Below, piece by piece: positions 57,611 through 64,000 of a DNA stretch of 64,000 bases. The notes below the pieces were generated by a model, which did not search any database, was not told where the DNA came from, and saw nothing but the letters and a program-made list of their open reading frames with translations. Within the stretch, counting starts at the first letter, position 1; each line of letters opens with the position of its first letter. The position numbers and the translations under genes are program-made. The stretch comes from Skermanella aerolata KACC 11604 (GTDB taxonomy: Bacteria; Pseudomonadota; Alphaproteobacteria; Azospirillales; Azospirillaceae): the NCBI RefSeq assembly GCF_000936425.1, contig NZ_AVFK01000014.1, forward strand, positions 1 through 64,000. Reading direction: 5' to 3'.

Positions 57611-58669
57611 ATGCCCTTGATCTCCCGCCCCATCGTGGATCCCGCCGAGTACGAGGAGTTTGGCTGCCATCCCTTCACGGACAGCCCGGCCACACCGGAC
57701 AAGGTCGCCCGCAACGTCTTCATCCGCCGGCAGGTCGCCGACTTCAACGTCACCATGGCCGATGGGAAAATCATCCTGTTCTGGGGGTTCAAGGACCCCG
57801 ATGTCAGCGGCGGAGACCGGGAGTGGCCGTCCAAGCTGATCCGCGTCAAGCAGGGGCAGGTCGTCCACTGCGAGATGAAGCCGGCCAAGAACACCCATAC
57901 CATCCACTGGCACGGGATCGAGCCCAGTCCCTATAACGACGGCGTCGGCCATACGTCGTTCGAAGTCAAGAGCGCCTATACCTACCAGTGGATGCCGCAT
58001 CAGGCGGGAACCTATCTCTACCATTGCCATAAGAACACCGTGCTCCATTTCGAAATGGGCATGTACGGCGTGCTGATCGTCGATCCGGTCGGCACCGGCA
58101 CGGGCGCAAACCCGAAGCTGGCTTATGATCCGCGTCCGGGCGACAGCGCCGACGGCATCCAGCCGGGCGCTCCCTACGCCGCCGAATCCATCCTTGTGTT
58201 CGACGATATCGATCCGCGCTGGCACACGATGGACCACAATTTAGGCATGTGCGGCGACGATGTCGGCCTCGACCGCTTCGAACCGAAATACTTCGTCATC
58301 AGCGGCGTGCCCAACAACAAGACGCAGACCGACGCCAAGACAGCCATCAAGGCGAAGGTTGGGACGAATGTGCTGGTCCGGCTTGCAAACGCGTCCTACA
58401 GCCGCGTCGGCGTCAAGCTGCCGGTTGATGCCTGGGTCGTGGAAATCGACGGTCGGCCGCTCCGCTACAATCCCGACCTCGGCTCCTACTCCAAGCCGTA
58501 CAAGATTTCGGCCAATACCGAGATCGAACTGGCGACCGCCCAGCGCTACGCCCTCTGGATTCCCAACATCGCCGCTGGCAGCCACTCCATTACCGGAACC
58601 TTCCGGCACTGGGTGACCAACAAGATGCATCCCGGTGGACAGGCGATCGCCAAGATCATCGCCCAGTAG
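57611..58669 (+). CDS. Multicopper-oxidase-like protein B (motifs I and II only, no signal peptide)
   Basis: 352 aa from ATG 57611 (AGGAG 9 nt upstream). HTIHWHG (96-102) and YHCHKNTVLHFEMGMYG (137-153) are domain-1 copper motifs, the second with the Cys-His-Met of a type 1 site. The C-terminal cupredoxin lacks motifs III/IV. No signal peptide, so export might depend on Tat co-transport with protein A. Together the two genes hold one full set of oxidase motifs. Confidence 0.7.
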   Translation: MPLISRPIVDPAEYEEFGCHPFTDSPATPDKVARNVFIRRQVADFNVTMADGKIILFWGFKDPDVSGGDREWPSKLIRVKQGQVVHCEMKPAKNTHTIHWHGIEPSPYNDGVGHTSFEVKSAYTYQWMPHQAGTYLYHCHKNTVLHFEMGMYGVLIVDPVGTGTGANPKLAYDPRPGDSADGIQPGAPYAAESILVFDDIDPRWHTMDHNLGMCGDDVGLDRFEPKYFVISGVPNNKTQTDAKTAIKAKVGTNVLVRLANASYSRVGVKLPVDAWVVEIDGRPLRYNPDLGSYSKPYKISANTEIELATAQRYALWIPNIAAGSHSITGTFRHWVTNKMHPGGQAIAKIIAQ

Positions 58670-58712
58670 AATGGCCCGGTAAAAGGCCCAGCATTAACGA
58701 AGGACCGCGACC

Positions 58713-59639
58713 ATGTGGAAGCCCGCCATCCCGAACCACGCCAAGCTCGCCATGGCCGTCGGTGTCGTCCTCGCCGGCACGTCGCTGGCGGCGCTCGAAA
58801 GCCGGCCGCAGGCAGCGCAGCCGGATGCGTCGGCGCACCGCCACGGCCAACCCTCCGCAGCCGTCGCCCAGACGGATGCGGCCGCTCCGGCTGCATCCGA
58901 CCCGGAGGGTCGTTCGGGCGATGCAGGAAGCACCGGCGGCGGCCATGCCTATGGCCATGGAGGCTGGCCTGAACCTGCCAGCCTCGGTGGCGATTTCAGC
59001 CTGACCGATCACACAGGGCGCCCCGTCACCCTTGCGGATTTTCATGGCAAGCCGCTCGTGCTGTTCTTCGGCTATACCCGATGCGGCGACGCCTGCCCGC
59101 TGATCGGGAAGAAGATCGGAATGGCTCTCGACATGATGGGCGACAAGGCGGATACCGTTCGGGCCGCCTTCATCAGCATCGACGTCTGGAACGACGGCAC
59201 CGACGACCTCGCCAGCTTCGTCGCGGAGATGCACCCGAAGCTCATCGGACTGTCCGGGACACGCAAGCAGATCCACGATGTCGCCGCCAAGTTCCGCGTA
59301 CGCCGCGACCATATTCCGCAGAATACGCTGGTTACCGACGGCGACGACCAGGCGGGTCCTCACGACCCTGCCCACTCCGCCCAGGCATCCGCGACACCGA
59401 CTTCCGCTCAATCACCAGCTTTGGAGGCCATGGATGCCGCCGATCCCGAAGGCGGCCGTCCAGTCGTCGCATTCGGGCAGCAGGGCGAGCAGGATTTCCA
59501 TGGGATGGAGATAGCTCACACCACCCATCTCTACCTTCTCTCAGGCGAAGGGAAGATGGTCAAATACATCTATCCGTCCATGTCTCCGGAGCAGCTTGCC
59601 AAACGCTTGGTCAAACTGGCGGAGGGTGGAGAAATATAA
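58713..59639 (+). CDS. SCO1/SenC-like copper metallochaperone or redox protein, with insertion
   Basis: 308 aa. Signal peptide/anchor at the N-terminus, then a His/Gly-rich linker (HAYGHGG) and a thioredoxin fold with copper site GYTRCGDACPL (C124, C128) and His in IAHTTHLYLL (about 272). A 50-residue hydrophilic insert (about 212-262) precedes the His. It likely loads copper into the two oxidase-like proteins upstream. Confidence 0.82.
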   Translation: MWKPAIPNHAKLAMAVGVVLAGTSLAALESRPQAAQPDASAHRHGQPSAAVAQTDAAAPAASDPEGRSGDAGSTGGGHAYGHGGWPEPASLGGDFSLTDHTGRPVTLADFHGKPLVLFFGYTRCGDACPLIGKKIGMALDMMGDKADTVRAAFISIDVWNDGTDDLASFVAEMHPKLIGLSGTRKQIHDVAAKFRVRRDHIPQNTLVTDGDDQAGPHDPAHSAQASATPTSAQSPALEAMDAADPEGGRPVVAFGQQGEQDFHGMEIAHTTHLYLLSGEGKMVKYIYPSMSPEQLAKRLVKLAEGGEI

Positions 59640-60103
59640 CTTAAGTTTCATGTCGGTCGGCCAGGATGTCAGTGGTGACAGTATATTGTCGCTCATGCAT
59701 AGTCATAGAGATAGGACTACATCCTGAGCCTATCCATAAGTAAAACTTCAAGTTGCTAGAATGTCTTTTTGGCCATTGTCCGGCTAGATGCGAACGATTT
59801 GCATTGTCGCTGGACCAAATTTTGACAAGTCCGATTGGGGATCGACACCATGACCCTGTCCGATTTCAGTTCGCCTTTTACTTCTTTGGATATGCCGTTC
59901 TTTTGGAGATCCCCCAAACTCCCCTACCCCGAAAAACTGATGCCGTTACCAACCATTGGTATTGTCCTGAATCTGCCCATGGAAAAGTTCGGTAATTGTC
60001 ATAATGTCTTTTCAGAAATACCCGCTGGCTCTATGGGGGCGCCGGTGGGAGGGGGGGATGGAGTTAGTGTTGCTGGTGGGCGATCCAAATAGATGGCAAG
60101 GCC
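59640..60103. other. Gap between the Sco-like gene and the second sigma gene
   Basis: 464 bp, AT-richer. Palindrome TGTCA-GTGG-TGACA (59667-59680), a weak hairpin GATAGG/CCTATC (59710-59715, 59729-59734) and TTGACA at 59831-59836. A short ORF at 59850-60092 is listed separately. Confidence 0.4.
59850..60092 (+). CDS. Doubtful 80-aa ORF before the second sigma gene
   Basis: GGGGA 8 nt before ATG 59850. The product (MTLSDFSSPFTSLDMPFFWR) has no signal, helix or recognisable motif, and a Gly-rich end. Codon bias is weak. It may be a real leader-type gene or chance; kept because of the ribosome site. Confidence 0.22.
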   Translation: MTLSDFSSPFTSLDMPFFWRSPKLPYPEKLMPLPTIGIVLNLPMEKFGNCHNVFSEIPAGSMGAPVGGGDGVSVAGGRSK

Positions 60104-60619
60104 GTGAAAGAAAAACTCATAACAATCTTGCCGAAGATGCAACGTTTTGCGCGCATCCTGACTGGTTCAAGAGATGCCGCTGACGATCTGGTGCAACAGG
60201 CGTGCGAGCGACTGCTGAAAAAACCGGAAGCTTACGACGGCATCTTGTGCCTGGAGAGCTGGATGTACAAAGTGATCCACAATGCCTGGATCGACGAGAA
60301 GCGCAGCATGCGCAACAAGCTCTCGGAACCGATCGAGGCCGGTCTGGAAATCGCCGGTGAAAACGGTGAGCATACGATCGGCGTAAGGTCCACGCTGGCC
60401 AAGGTGCGCCTGGAAATGGCGAAGCTTCCGGTAGAGCAGCGCGCGGCCTTGATGCTGGTCTGCGTCGAGGGGATGAGCTACCAGGAAGCCGCGGGCGTGC
60501 TGGCGATACCGGTCGGCACGTTGATGAGCCGGCTGGCGCGGGCGCGGCTGGCCCTTGCTTCCCGAATGCGGCAATCGCAAGCGGGAGAAGGGTCCAGGCT
60601 TGTACAGAATATCGGCTGA
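60104..60619 (+). CDS. ECF RNA polymerase sigma factor (module 2)
   Basis: 171 aa, GTG start 60104 (an ATG 12 bp upstream runs into a stop). Region 2 (RFARILTGSRDAADDLVQQA, ESWMYKVIHNAWIDEKRS) and region 4 (MSYQEAAGVLAIPVGTLMSR). Paralogue of the sigma at 54643. Followed 26 bp later by a membrane anti-sigma gene, the usual pairing. Confidence 0.88.
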   Translation: MKEKLITILPKMQRFARILTGSRDAADDLVQQACERLLKKPEAYDGILCLESWMYKVIHNAWIDEKRSMRNKLSEPIEAGLEIAGENGEHTIGVRSTLAKVRLEMAKLPVEQRAALMLVCVEGMSYQEAAGVLAIPVGTLMSRLARARLALASRMRQSQAGEGSRLVQNIG

Positions 60620-60645
60620 TCCAGCAAAGTACCTTGGCCGGAACT

Positions 60646-61569
60646 ATGAGCGGCAGAGCGACCATGGATCACAGACACGAGCAAAGTAACGAACGGAAAG
60701 GCGCGACCGAATCCCAGCCGGGAACCATGCCCGGCGATGTGGCGCGGCACGAAACAGCTATGATCGAGTTGACCGACGAGTTGCTCGTAGCGTACGTGGA
60801 TGGCGAACTGTCCGCGGAAACGCGCGCATCCGTAAAGGCGCGGGTGGCGCAGGACCCTGTTGCCCAGGGTAAGGTAAAGGACATGGAGGACACCGCCGCC
60901 CTGCTGCGCGCCGCCTTCGGCGACGGCGCGCCGGGAGACGGCGCCCTGGGAGACGGCGTTCTGGGCGACGGCACCCTGAACGATGGCGACATCAGGAACA
61001 ACGTCGTTCCCTTGAAGCCTTCGTTCCGGCACAGGGTCATCCGGAACCATCCCATGATCTCAGGACTGGCGGTTGCGGCGGCGATAGCACTGATTGTCGG
61101 CGCCGGCCTTTTCATGAACCCTTCGGTAGCGGACGAGCGGGCCGGATTCATGGCCGACGTCGCGGCATACCACGAGGTCTATGCAAGGGAAACCGAGCAT
61201 CTGGCCGAGGTACCCGCCTCCCGCAAGGACCACATAGAGGAATGGCTGGGATCCAGGCTGCAACGCACCCTGTCCGTGCCCGACCTATCGCGGGAAGGAT
61301 GGGCCTTCGAAGGCGGCCGACTGCTGGCGGAAGACGGACAGGCCATAGCACAGCTCCTCTATACGGCGCCGGGCCGGCAGCCGATCGCCGTCTGCATCAC
61401 GAAGTCGGATCAGCCCGAAACCAAGCCGGTCGAATATGATCCGGGCAAAGGTATTAGAGTAGCCGCATGGGACGCAGGCGGTTACCTTTATATCGTGGTG
61501 GGCGCATTGGAGAAACCGGAACTGGGAACTCTGGCGGAACAGGTTAGGCATCACTTCGGTACAGTCTGA
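60646..61569 (+). CDS. Membrane anti-sigma factor (module 2)
   Basis: 307 aa from ATG 60646 (TTG 60634 or ATG 60664 possible). Sigma-binding part LLVAYVDGELSAETRASV (about 47-64), a GDG-x-L repeat (92-114), a membrane helix (137-157, GLAVAAAIALIVGAG) and a C-terminal outer domain (YHEVYARETEHLAEVPAS; PIAVCITKSDQ). Holds the sigma factor at the membrane until a signal is sensed outside. Shares its N-terminal domain with the soluble protein at 55488. Confidence 0.8.
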   Translation: MSGRATMDHRHEQSNERKGATESQPGTMPGDVARHETAMIELTDELLVAYVDGELSAETRASVKARVAQDPVAQGKVKDMEDTAALLRAAFGDGAPGDGALGDGVLGDGTLNDGDIRNNVVPLKPSFRHRVIRNHPMISGLAVAAAIALIVGAGLFMNPSVADERAGFMADVAAYHEVYARETEHLAEVPASRKDHIEEWLGSRLQRTLSVPDLSREGWAFEGGRLLAEDGQAIAQLLYTAPGRQPIAVCITKSDQPETKPVEYDPGKGIRVAAWDAGGYLYIVVGALEKPELGTLAEQVRHHFGTV

Positions 61570-61637
61570 CACCCGGCTTGAATAGTCGTTTTTCTTTAGC
61601 GGTAATCCGGCACAAACCCGCTTCATTCTGGAATATG

Positions 61638-61717
61638 CTGTTCTCCAGCCCGTCCTGCCATTAGGGACACTGCACATCGCTTTGCAGATAGCTTGCAGAT
61701 AGAATGCTGGAGAACAG
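61638..61717 (+). promoter_or_regulatory. Leader that can pair with and mask the gspG ribosome binding site
   Basis: CTGTTCTCCAGC (61638-61649) is the exact complement of GCTGGAGAACAG (61706-61717), which contains the gspG Shine-Dalgarno GGAG. Between them lie 56 nt with two direct repeats TTGCAGATAG (61682-61691, 61693-61702) and small competing hairpins. If both arms are in one transcript, translation could be switched. Confidence 0.5.
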
Positions 61718-61720
61718 ACA

Positions 61721-62212
61721 ATGAGGACCGCCAGACTACAGGCGTGCCGCCACCCGGCCGGCCACAATCCGACTGCAGCGCGCCGGGCAAACCGTAGACG
61801 CCCGGCTGCCGCCGCCGGCTTCACCCTTCTCGAACTGCTGGTGGTTCTAGTGATCCTGGGGTTGCTGGCTTCGGTGACGGCTCCGGCCGTGGCACGCTAT
61901 CTTGGCGGTGCCAAGGTGGATGCCGCCAAGCTTCAGATCCAGAACATCTCGACCACTCTCGACATGTACCGGCTCGACACCGGCAGCTACCCGTCGCCGC
62001 AGGATGGCCTGAAGGCGCTCGTCCAGCGTCCTGCCGCGGCACAGCGCTGGAACGGCCCCTACCTGCGCAAGCCCGACATGATCAAGGATCCCTGGGGCCG
62101 CGAGTACCAATACCGTACCCCCGGCGAGCGGGCCGAGGTCGAGGTATTCACGCTGGGCGCCGACAACGCTACCGGCGGCACCGGTGAAAACCAGGACCTG
62201 GGTAGCTGGTAA
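61721..62212 (+). CDS. gspG: Type II secretion major pseudopilin GspG
   Basis: 163 aa. A long basic leader (33 residues, unusually long), then the prepilin-peptidase site G-FTLLELLVVLVILG and the GspG body (RYLGGAKVDAAKLQIQN, LDTGSYPSPQDGLKAL, DPWGREYQYRTPG). Main subunit of the periplasmic pseudopilus. First gene of gspGHIJ; its ribosome site may be controlled by the upstream leader. Confidence 0.92.
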   Translation: MRTARLQACRHPAGHNPTAARRANRRRPAAAAGFTLLELLVVLVILGLLASVTAPAVARYLGGAKVDAAKLQIQNISTTLDMYRLDTGSYPSPQDGLKALVQRPAAAQRWNGPYLRKPDMIKDPWGREYQYRTPGERAEVEVFTLGADNATGGTGENQDLGSW

Positions 62213-62213
62213 G

Positions 62214-62663
62214 ATGACCCGGCCCGCTGGCTTCACCCTTCTCGAACTGCTCGTGGTGATCACGGTCATGGGACTGGCGATGCTGGCGGCCCCGCGTCTC
62301 GGCGGCGCCTGGGCGGACGGGGCCAGGGACCGCGCCGCCATCCAGGAACTGGGTTCCGGACTGTCGCGTGCGCGCTTCATGGCGGTTGCGACGCGCAGCC
62401 CGGTGGAGGTCCTGTTCGACGTCAAGGACCGGACATGGCGGACCATCCCGACCGGGCCGAGGGGCCGGCTGCCGGATGCCGGCATCAGCGTCCTCGGGGT
62501 GGACGGCGCCACGGTGCGCGACGCGGCGACATCCGCGATCCGGTTCTATCCGGACGGCGGGTCGTCGGGCGGCACCATCCTCCTCGACATGCCGGGAAGC
62601 GGGGGCAAGCCGACGCGGATAGCCGCCGACTGGCTGAGCGGGAGGGTCGAAGTCCGTGACTGA
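62214..62663 (+). CDS. gspH: Type II secretion minor pseudopilin GspH
   Basis: 149 aa from ATG 62214, 1 bp after gspG. Prepilin motif PAGFTLLELLVVITVMGLAM. Shares the fold of GspH minor pseudopilins (ELGSGLSRARFMAVATRS, EVLFDVKDRTW). Overlaps gspI by 8 bp. Confidence 0.85.
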   Translation: MTRPAGFTLLELLVVITVMGLAMLAAPRLGGAWADGARDRAAIQELGSGLSRARFMAVATRSPVEVLFDVKDRTWRTIPTGPRGRLPDAGISVLGVDGATVRDAATSAIRFYPDGGSSGGTILLDMPGSGGKPTRIAADWLSGRVEVRD

Positions 62664-63075
62664 CGCCGCCCTGCCCCTCCGCACGGCCCGCCCCGGCTTC
62701 AGCCTGATCGAAGTGCTGGTGGCGCTCGCCATCCTCGGCATCGCGCTGGGCGCCCTGATGCCGCGTATTTCGCTCGGCAGCCTCGTGGCCGAGCGCGCGT
62801 CGCGGACCGAGGAAGCCGTGCTGCTGGCCGAACAGCTGCTGACCGAGGCCGGGCGCACCATCCCGCTTCCGGCCAAGGAAGCGGCGGAGGGCCGCACCCC
62901 GGCCGGGTTCTCGTGGCGGGTCTCGACCTGCTGCGTCAGGACCGTCTCCAATTTGTCGGGCCAAGCCGCCGCAGGCATCGTCGATATCAGGGCCGATGTC
63001 TCCTGGCTCTCCATGAGAGGCAGCCAGAGCATCACGCTGACCGGCCGCCGGATCGTTCCCGGAGCGGCCAAATGA
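62656..63075 (+). CDS. gspI: Type II secretion minor pseudopilin GspI
   Basis: 139 aa, GTG start overlapping gspH. Prepilin motif PGFSLIEVLVALAILGIAL and the GspI pattern ERASRTEEAVLLAEQLL. Part of the pseudopilus tip complex. ATGA overlap with gspJ. Confidence 0.85.
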   Translation: MTDAALPLRTARPGFSLIEVLVALAILGIALGALMPRISLGSLVAERASRTEEAVLLAEQLLTEAGRTIPLPAKEAAEGRTPAGFSWRVSTCCVRTVSNLSGQAAAGIVDIRADVSWLSMRGSQSITLTGRRIVPGAAK

Positions 63076-63635
63076 CCCGCCGCCCGGGCTTCACCCTGCT
63101 GGAAATGCTGGTGGCGATGACGCTTCTCGCCTTCATCATGGTCGCCGGCCAGCAGGCCATAGCGCTGGCCGCCCGCGCCGCGGCTCCCCGGGGCGACGGC
63201 GGGCACTCCTTCCTGGTCCGACACCAGATTGCGGACTGGCTGGAGACATCCATGCCCATCCGCTCCAGCCGGCGGGAGCGTGCCCCTCTGGTATTCGCCG
63301 GCGAACCGGCATCGGTCCGCTTCGTGACCGATCTGCCGGAGCGCTTCGGCATGGCCGGCCCCCATGTCATGACCCTGGCCCAGGCGCCGGGCGGATTGCT
63401 GGCGACCTGGCAGCCGCTGCGTCCCGGCGGCGAGGCGCCCGTTGACCAACGACTGATGCTCGAAGGCGTAACCCGTGTCTCGTTCCGCTATTGGGACGGA
63501 TCGGACGACCGGGGATGGCACGACTCATGGGCTCCGGGTCCGCGCCTGCCGACCATGATCCAGATGAATTTCGAAGGAGGCGCCGCGCAAGCGTGGCCCC
63601 CAATCCTCGTCGTATTGAAGAACCAGGGATATTGA
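63072..63635 (+). CDS. gspJ: Type II secretion minor pseudopilin GspJ
   Basis: 187 aa from ATG 63072. Prepilin motif PGFTLLEMLVAMTLLAFIMV and GspJ body (VSFRYWDGSDDRGWHDSW). Tip complex with GspI and GspK. gspK, normally next, is replaced by the GspL-like gene. Confidence 0.85.
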   Translation: MTRRPGFTLLEMLVAMTLLAFIMVAGQQAIALAARAAAPRGDGGHSFLVRHQIADWLETSMPIRSSRRERAPLVFAGEPASVRFVTDLPERFGMAGPHVMTLAQAPGGLLATWQPLRPGGEAPVDQRLMLEGVTRVSFRYWDGSDDRGWHDSWAPGPRLPTMIQMNFEGGAAQAWPPILVVLKNQGY

Positions 63636-63636
63636 C

Positions 63637-64000
63637 ATGAATTTGCCCGAGATAGGTGCTGCGGCAGCCGCTGGATGGACATGGTGGACCGGAGAACTGC
63701 GCGGCTGCGTCCCCCGCCGGCTTCGCGCGCTGATGGCGCCTTCGACCCTTCGGATCGACATCTCCGCCGGGAGCATCACGCTGCGCCGTTCGTCCCGCTC
63801 CGTGCGAAGCTTTCCGCTGCCGCTTTCGGCAGAGGACCGCGAGATTCTGGCTCACCGGCTCAAGCGCCGCCACGCGGCCGTCGTGTTCGACGCCGGACGC
63901 GCCCTGGTGGCGTCGGTCGAACTGCCGCTGGCGGCGGAACGCGCCGTCCCTGCCGCTCTCCGGTTCGAGGTCGACCGCCGAACCCCGTTCAAGGCCGGCA
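63637..64000 (+). CDS. gspL: GspL-like assembly platform protein, N-terminal part
   Basis: Frame open to the window end. STLRIDISAGSITLRRSSRS and RALVASVELPLAAERAVP followed by FEVDRRTPFKAG fit the cytoplasmic actin-like (PilM/GspL) domain of type II secretion platform proteins. The assignment rests on the operon and short motif. Confidence 0.6.
   Translation, partial: MNLPEIGAAAAAGWTWWTGELRGCVPRRLRALMAPSTLRIDISAGSITLRRSSRSVRSFPLPLSAEDREILAHRLKRRHAAVVFDAGRALVASVELPLAAERAVPAALRFEVDRRTPFKAG

Overview
The window is about 64 kb of high-GC (roughly 65%) alphaproteobacterial chromosome. The hopanoid genes, the uptake [NiFe]-hydrogenase locus of hupSLCDFGH type, the HWE/HisKA_2 kinases, an ScfR-type propionyl-CoA regulator and EcfG-style GGAAC-N17-GTT promoters all suggest a Rhodospirillales/Azospirillaceae member (Azospirillum- or Skermanella-like). 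That placement is inferred from gene content; no database was searched.

Layout. 1-3.6 kb: start of tuf with tRNA-Gly and tRNA-Tyr upstream on the minus strand, then rlmB, cpdB and tRNA-Thr. 3.7-11.9 kb: a small membrane-tail protein, then a tightly coupled six-gene glycan operon (two NAD-sugar epimerase-type enzymes, one fused to a TIM-barrel-like domain; one GT4; three paralogous CgeB-like glycosyltransferases) behind a GGAAC-N17-GTT promoter. 12-13.7 kb: two LexA/CI-fold regulators without a recognisable serine nucleophile, separated by a palindrome-rich spacer. 13.7-26.4 kb: hydrogenase locus, hupE divergent from hupSLCDFGH-(IJ)-K-hypABCD-hicB'-hypE, with a perfect FNR/FixK box between hupE and hupS. 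26.4-35 kb: a NifX-like protein, then the propionyl-CoA to succinyl-CoA module (pccB-pccA-bioY-scpA) divergent from its ScfR-type regulator.

35-46.3 kb: a lipoprotein, an alpha/beta hydrolase-TPR fusion, an MFS transporter, an LpxH-like phosphoesterase, two sensor histidine kinases around a YqaA-like membrane protein, and clpA. 46.7-52.1 kb: hopanoid/isoprenoid genes (shc, hpnH, ispH) interrupted by a two-gene cassette coding for a Panacea-like protein and a stand-alone proteasome-type Ntn hydrolase. 52.3-54.4 kb: fucose mutarotase, aldo-keto reductase, two 56-aa proteins. 54.6-61.6 kb: two paralogous ECF sigma/anti-sigma modules flanking a copper cassette (two complementary two-domain multicopper-oxidase-like proteins and a Sco-like protein). 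61.7-64 kb: type II secretion pseudopilin operon gspGHIJ and the start of a GspL-like gene, preceded by a leader that could mask the gspG ribosome binding site.

The least explained parts are the Panacea-like/Ntn-hydrolase pair, the split multicopper oxidase cassette with its duplicated sigma modules, the glycan operon with its promoter, and the truncated HicB inside the hyp operon. The first two are my best candidates for undescribed systems.
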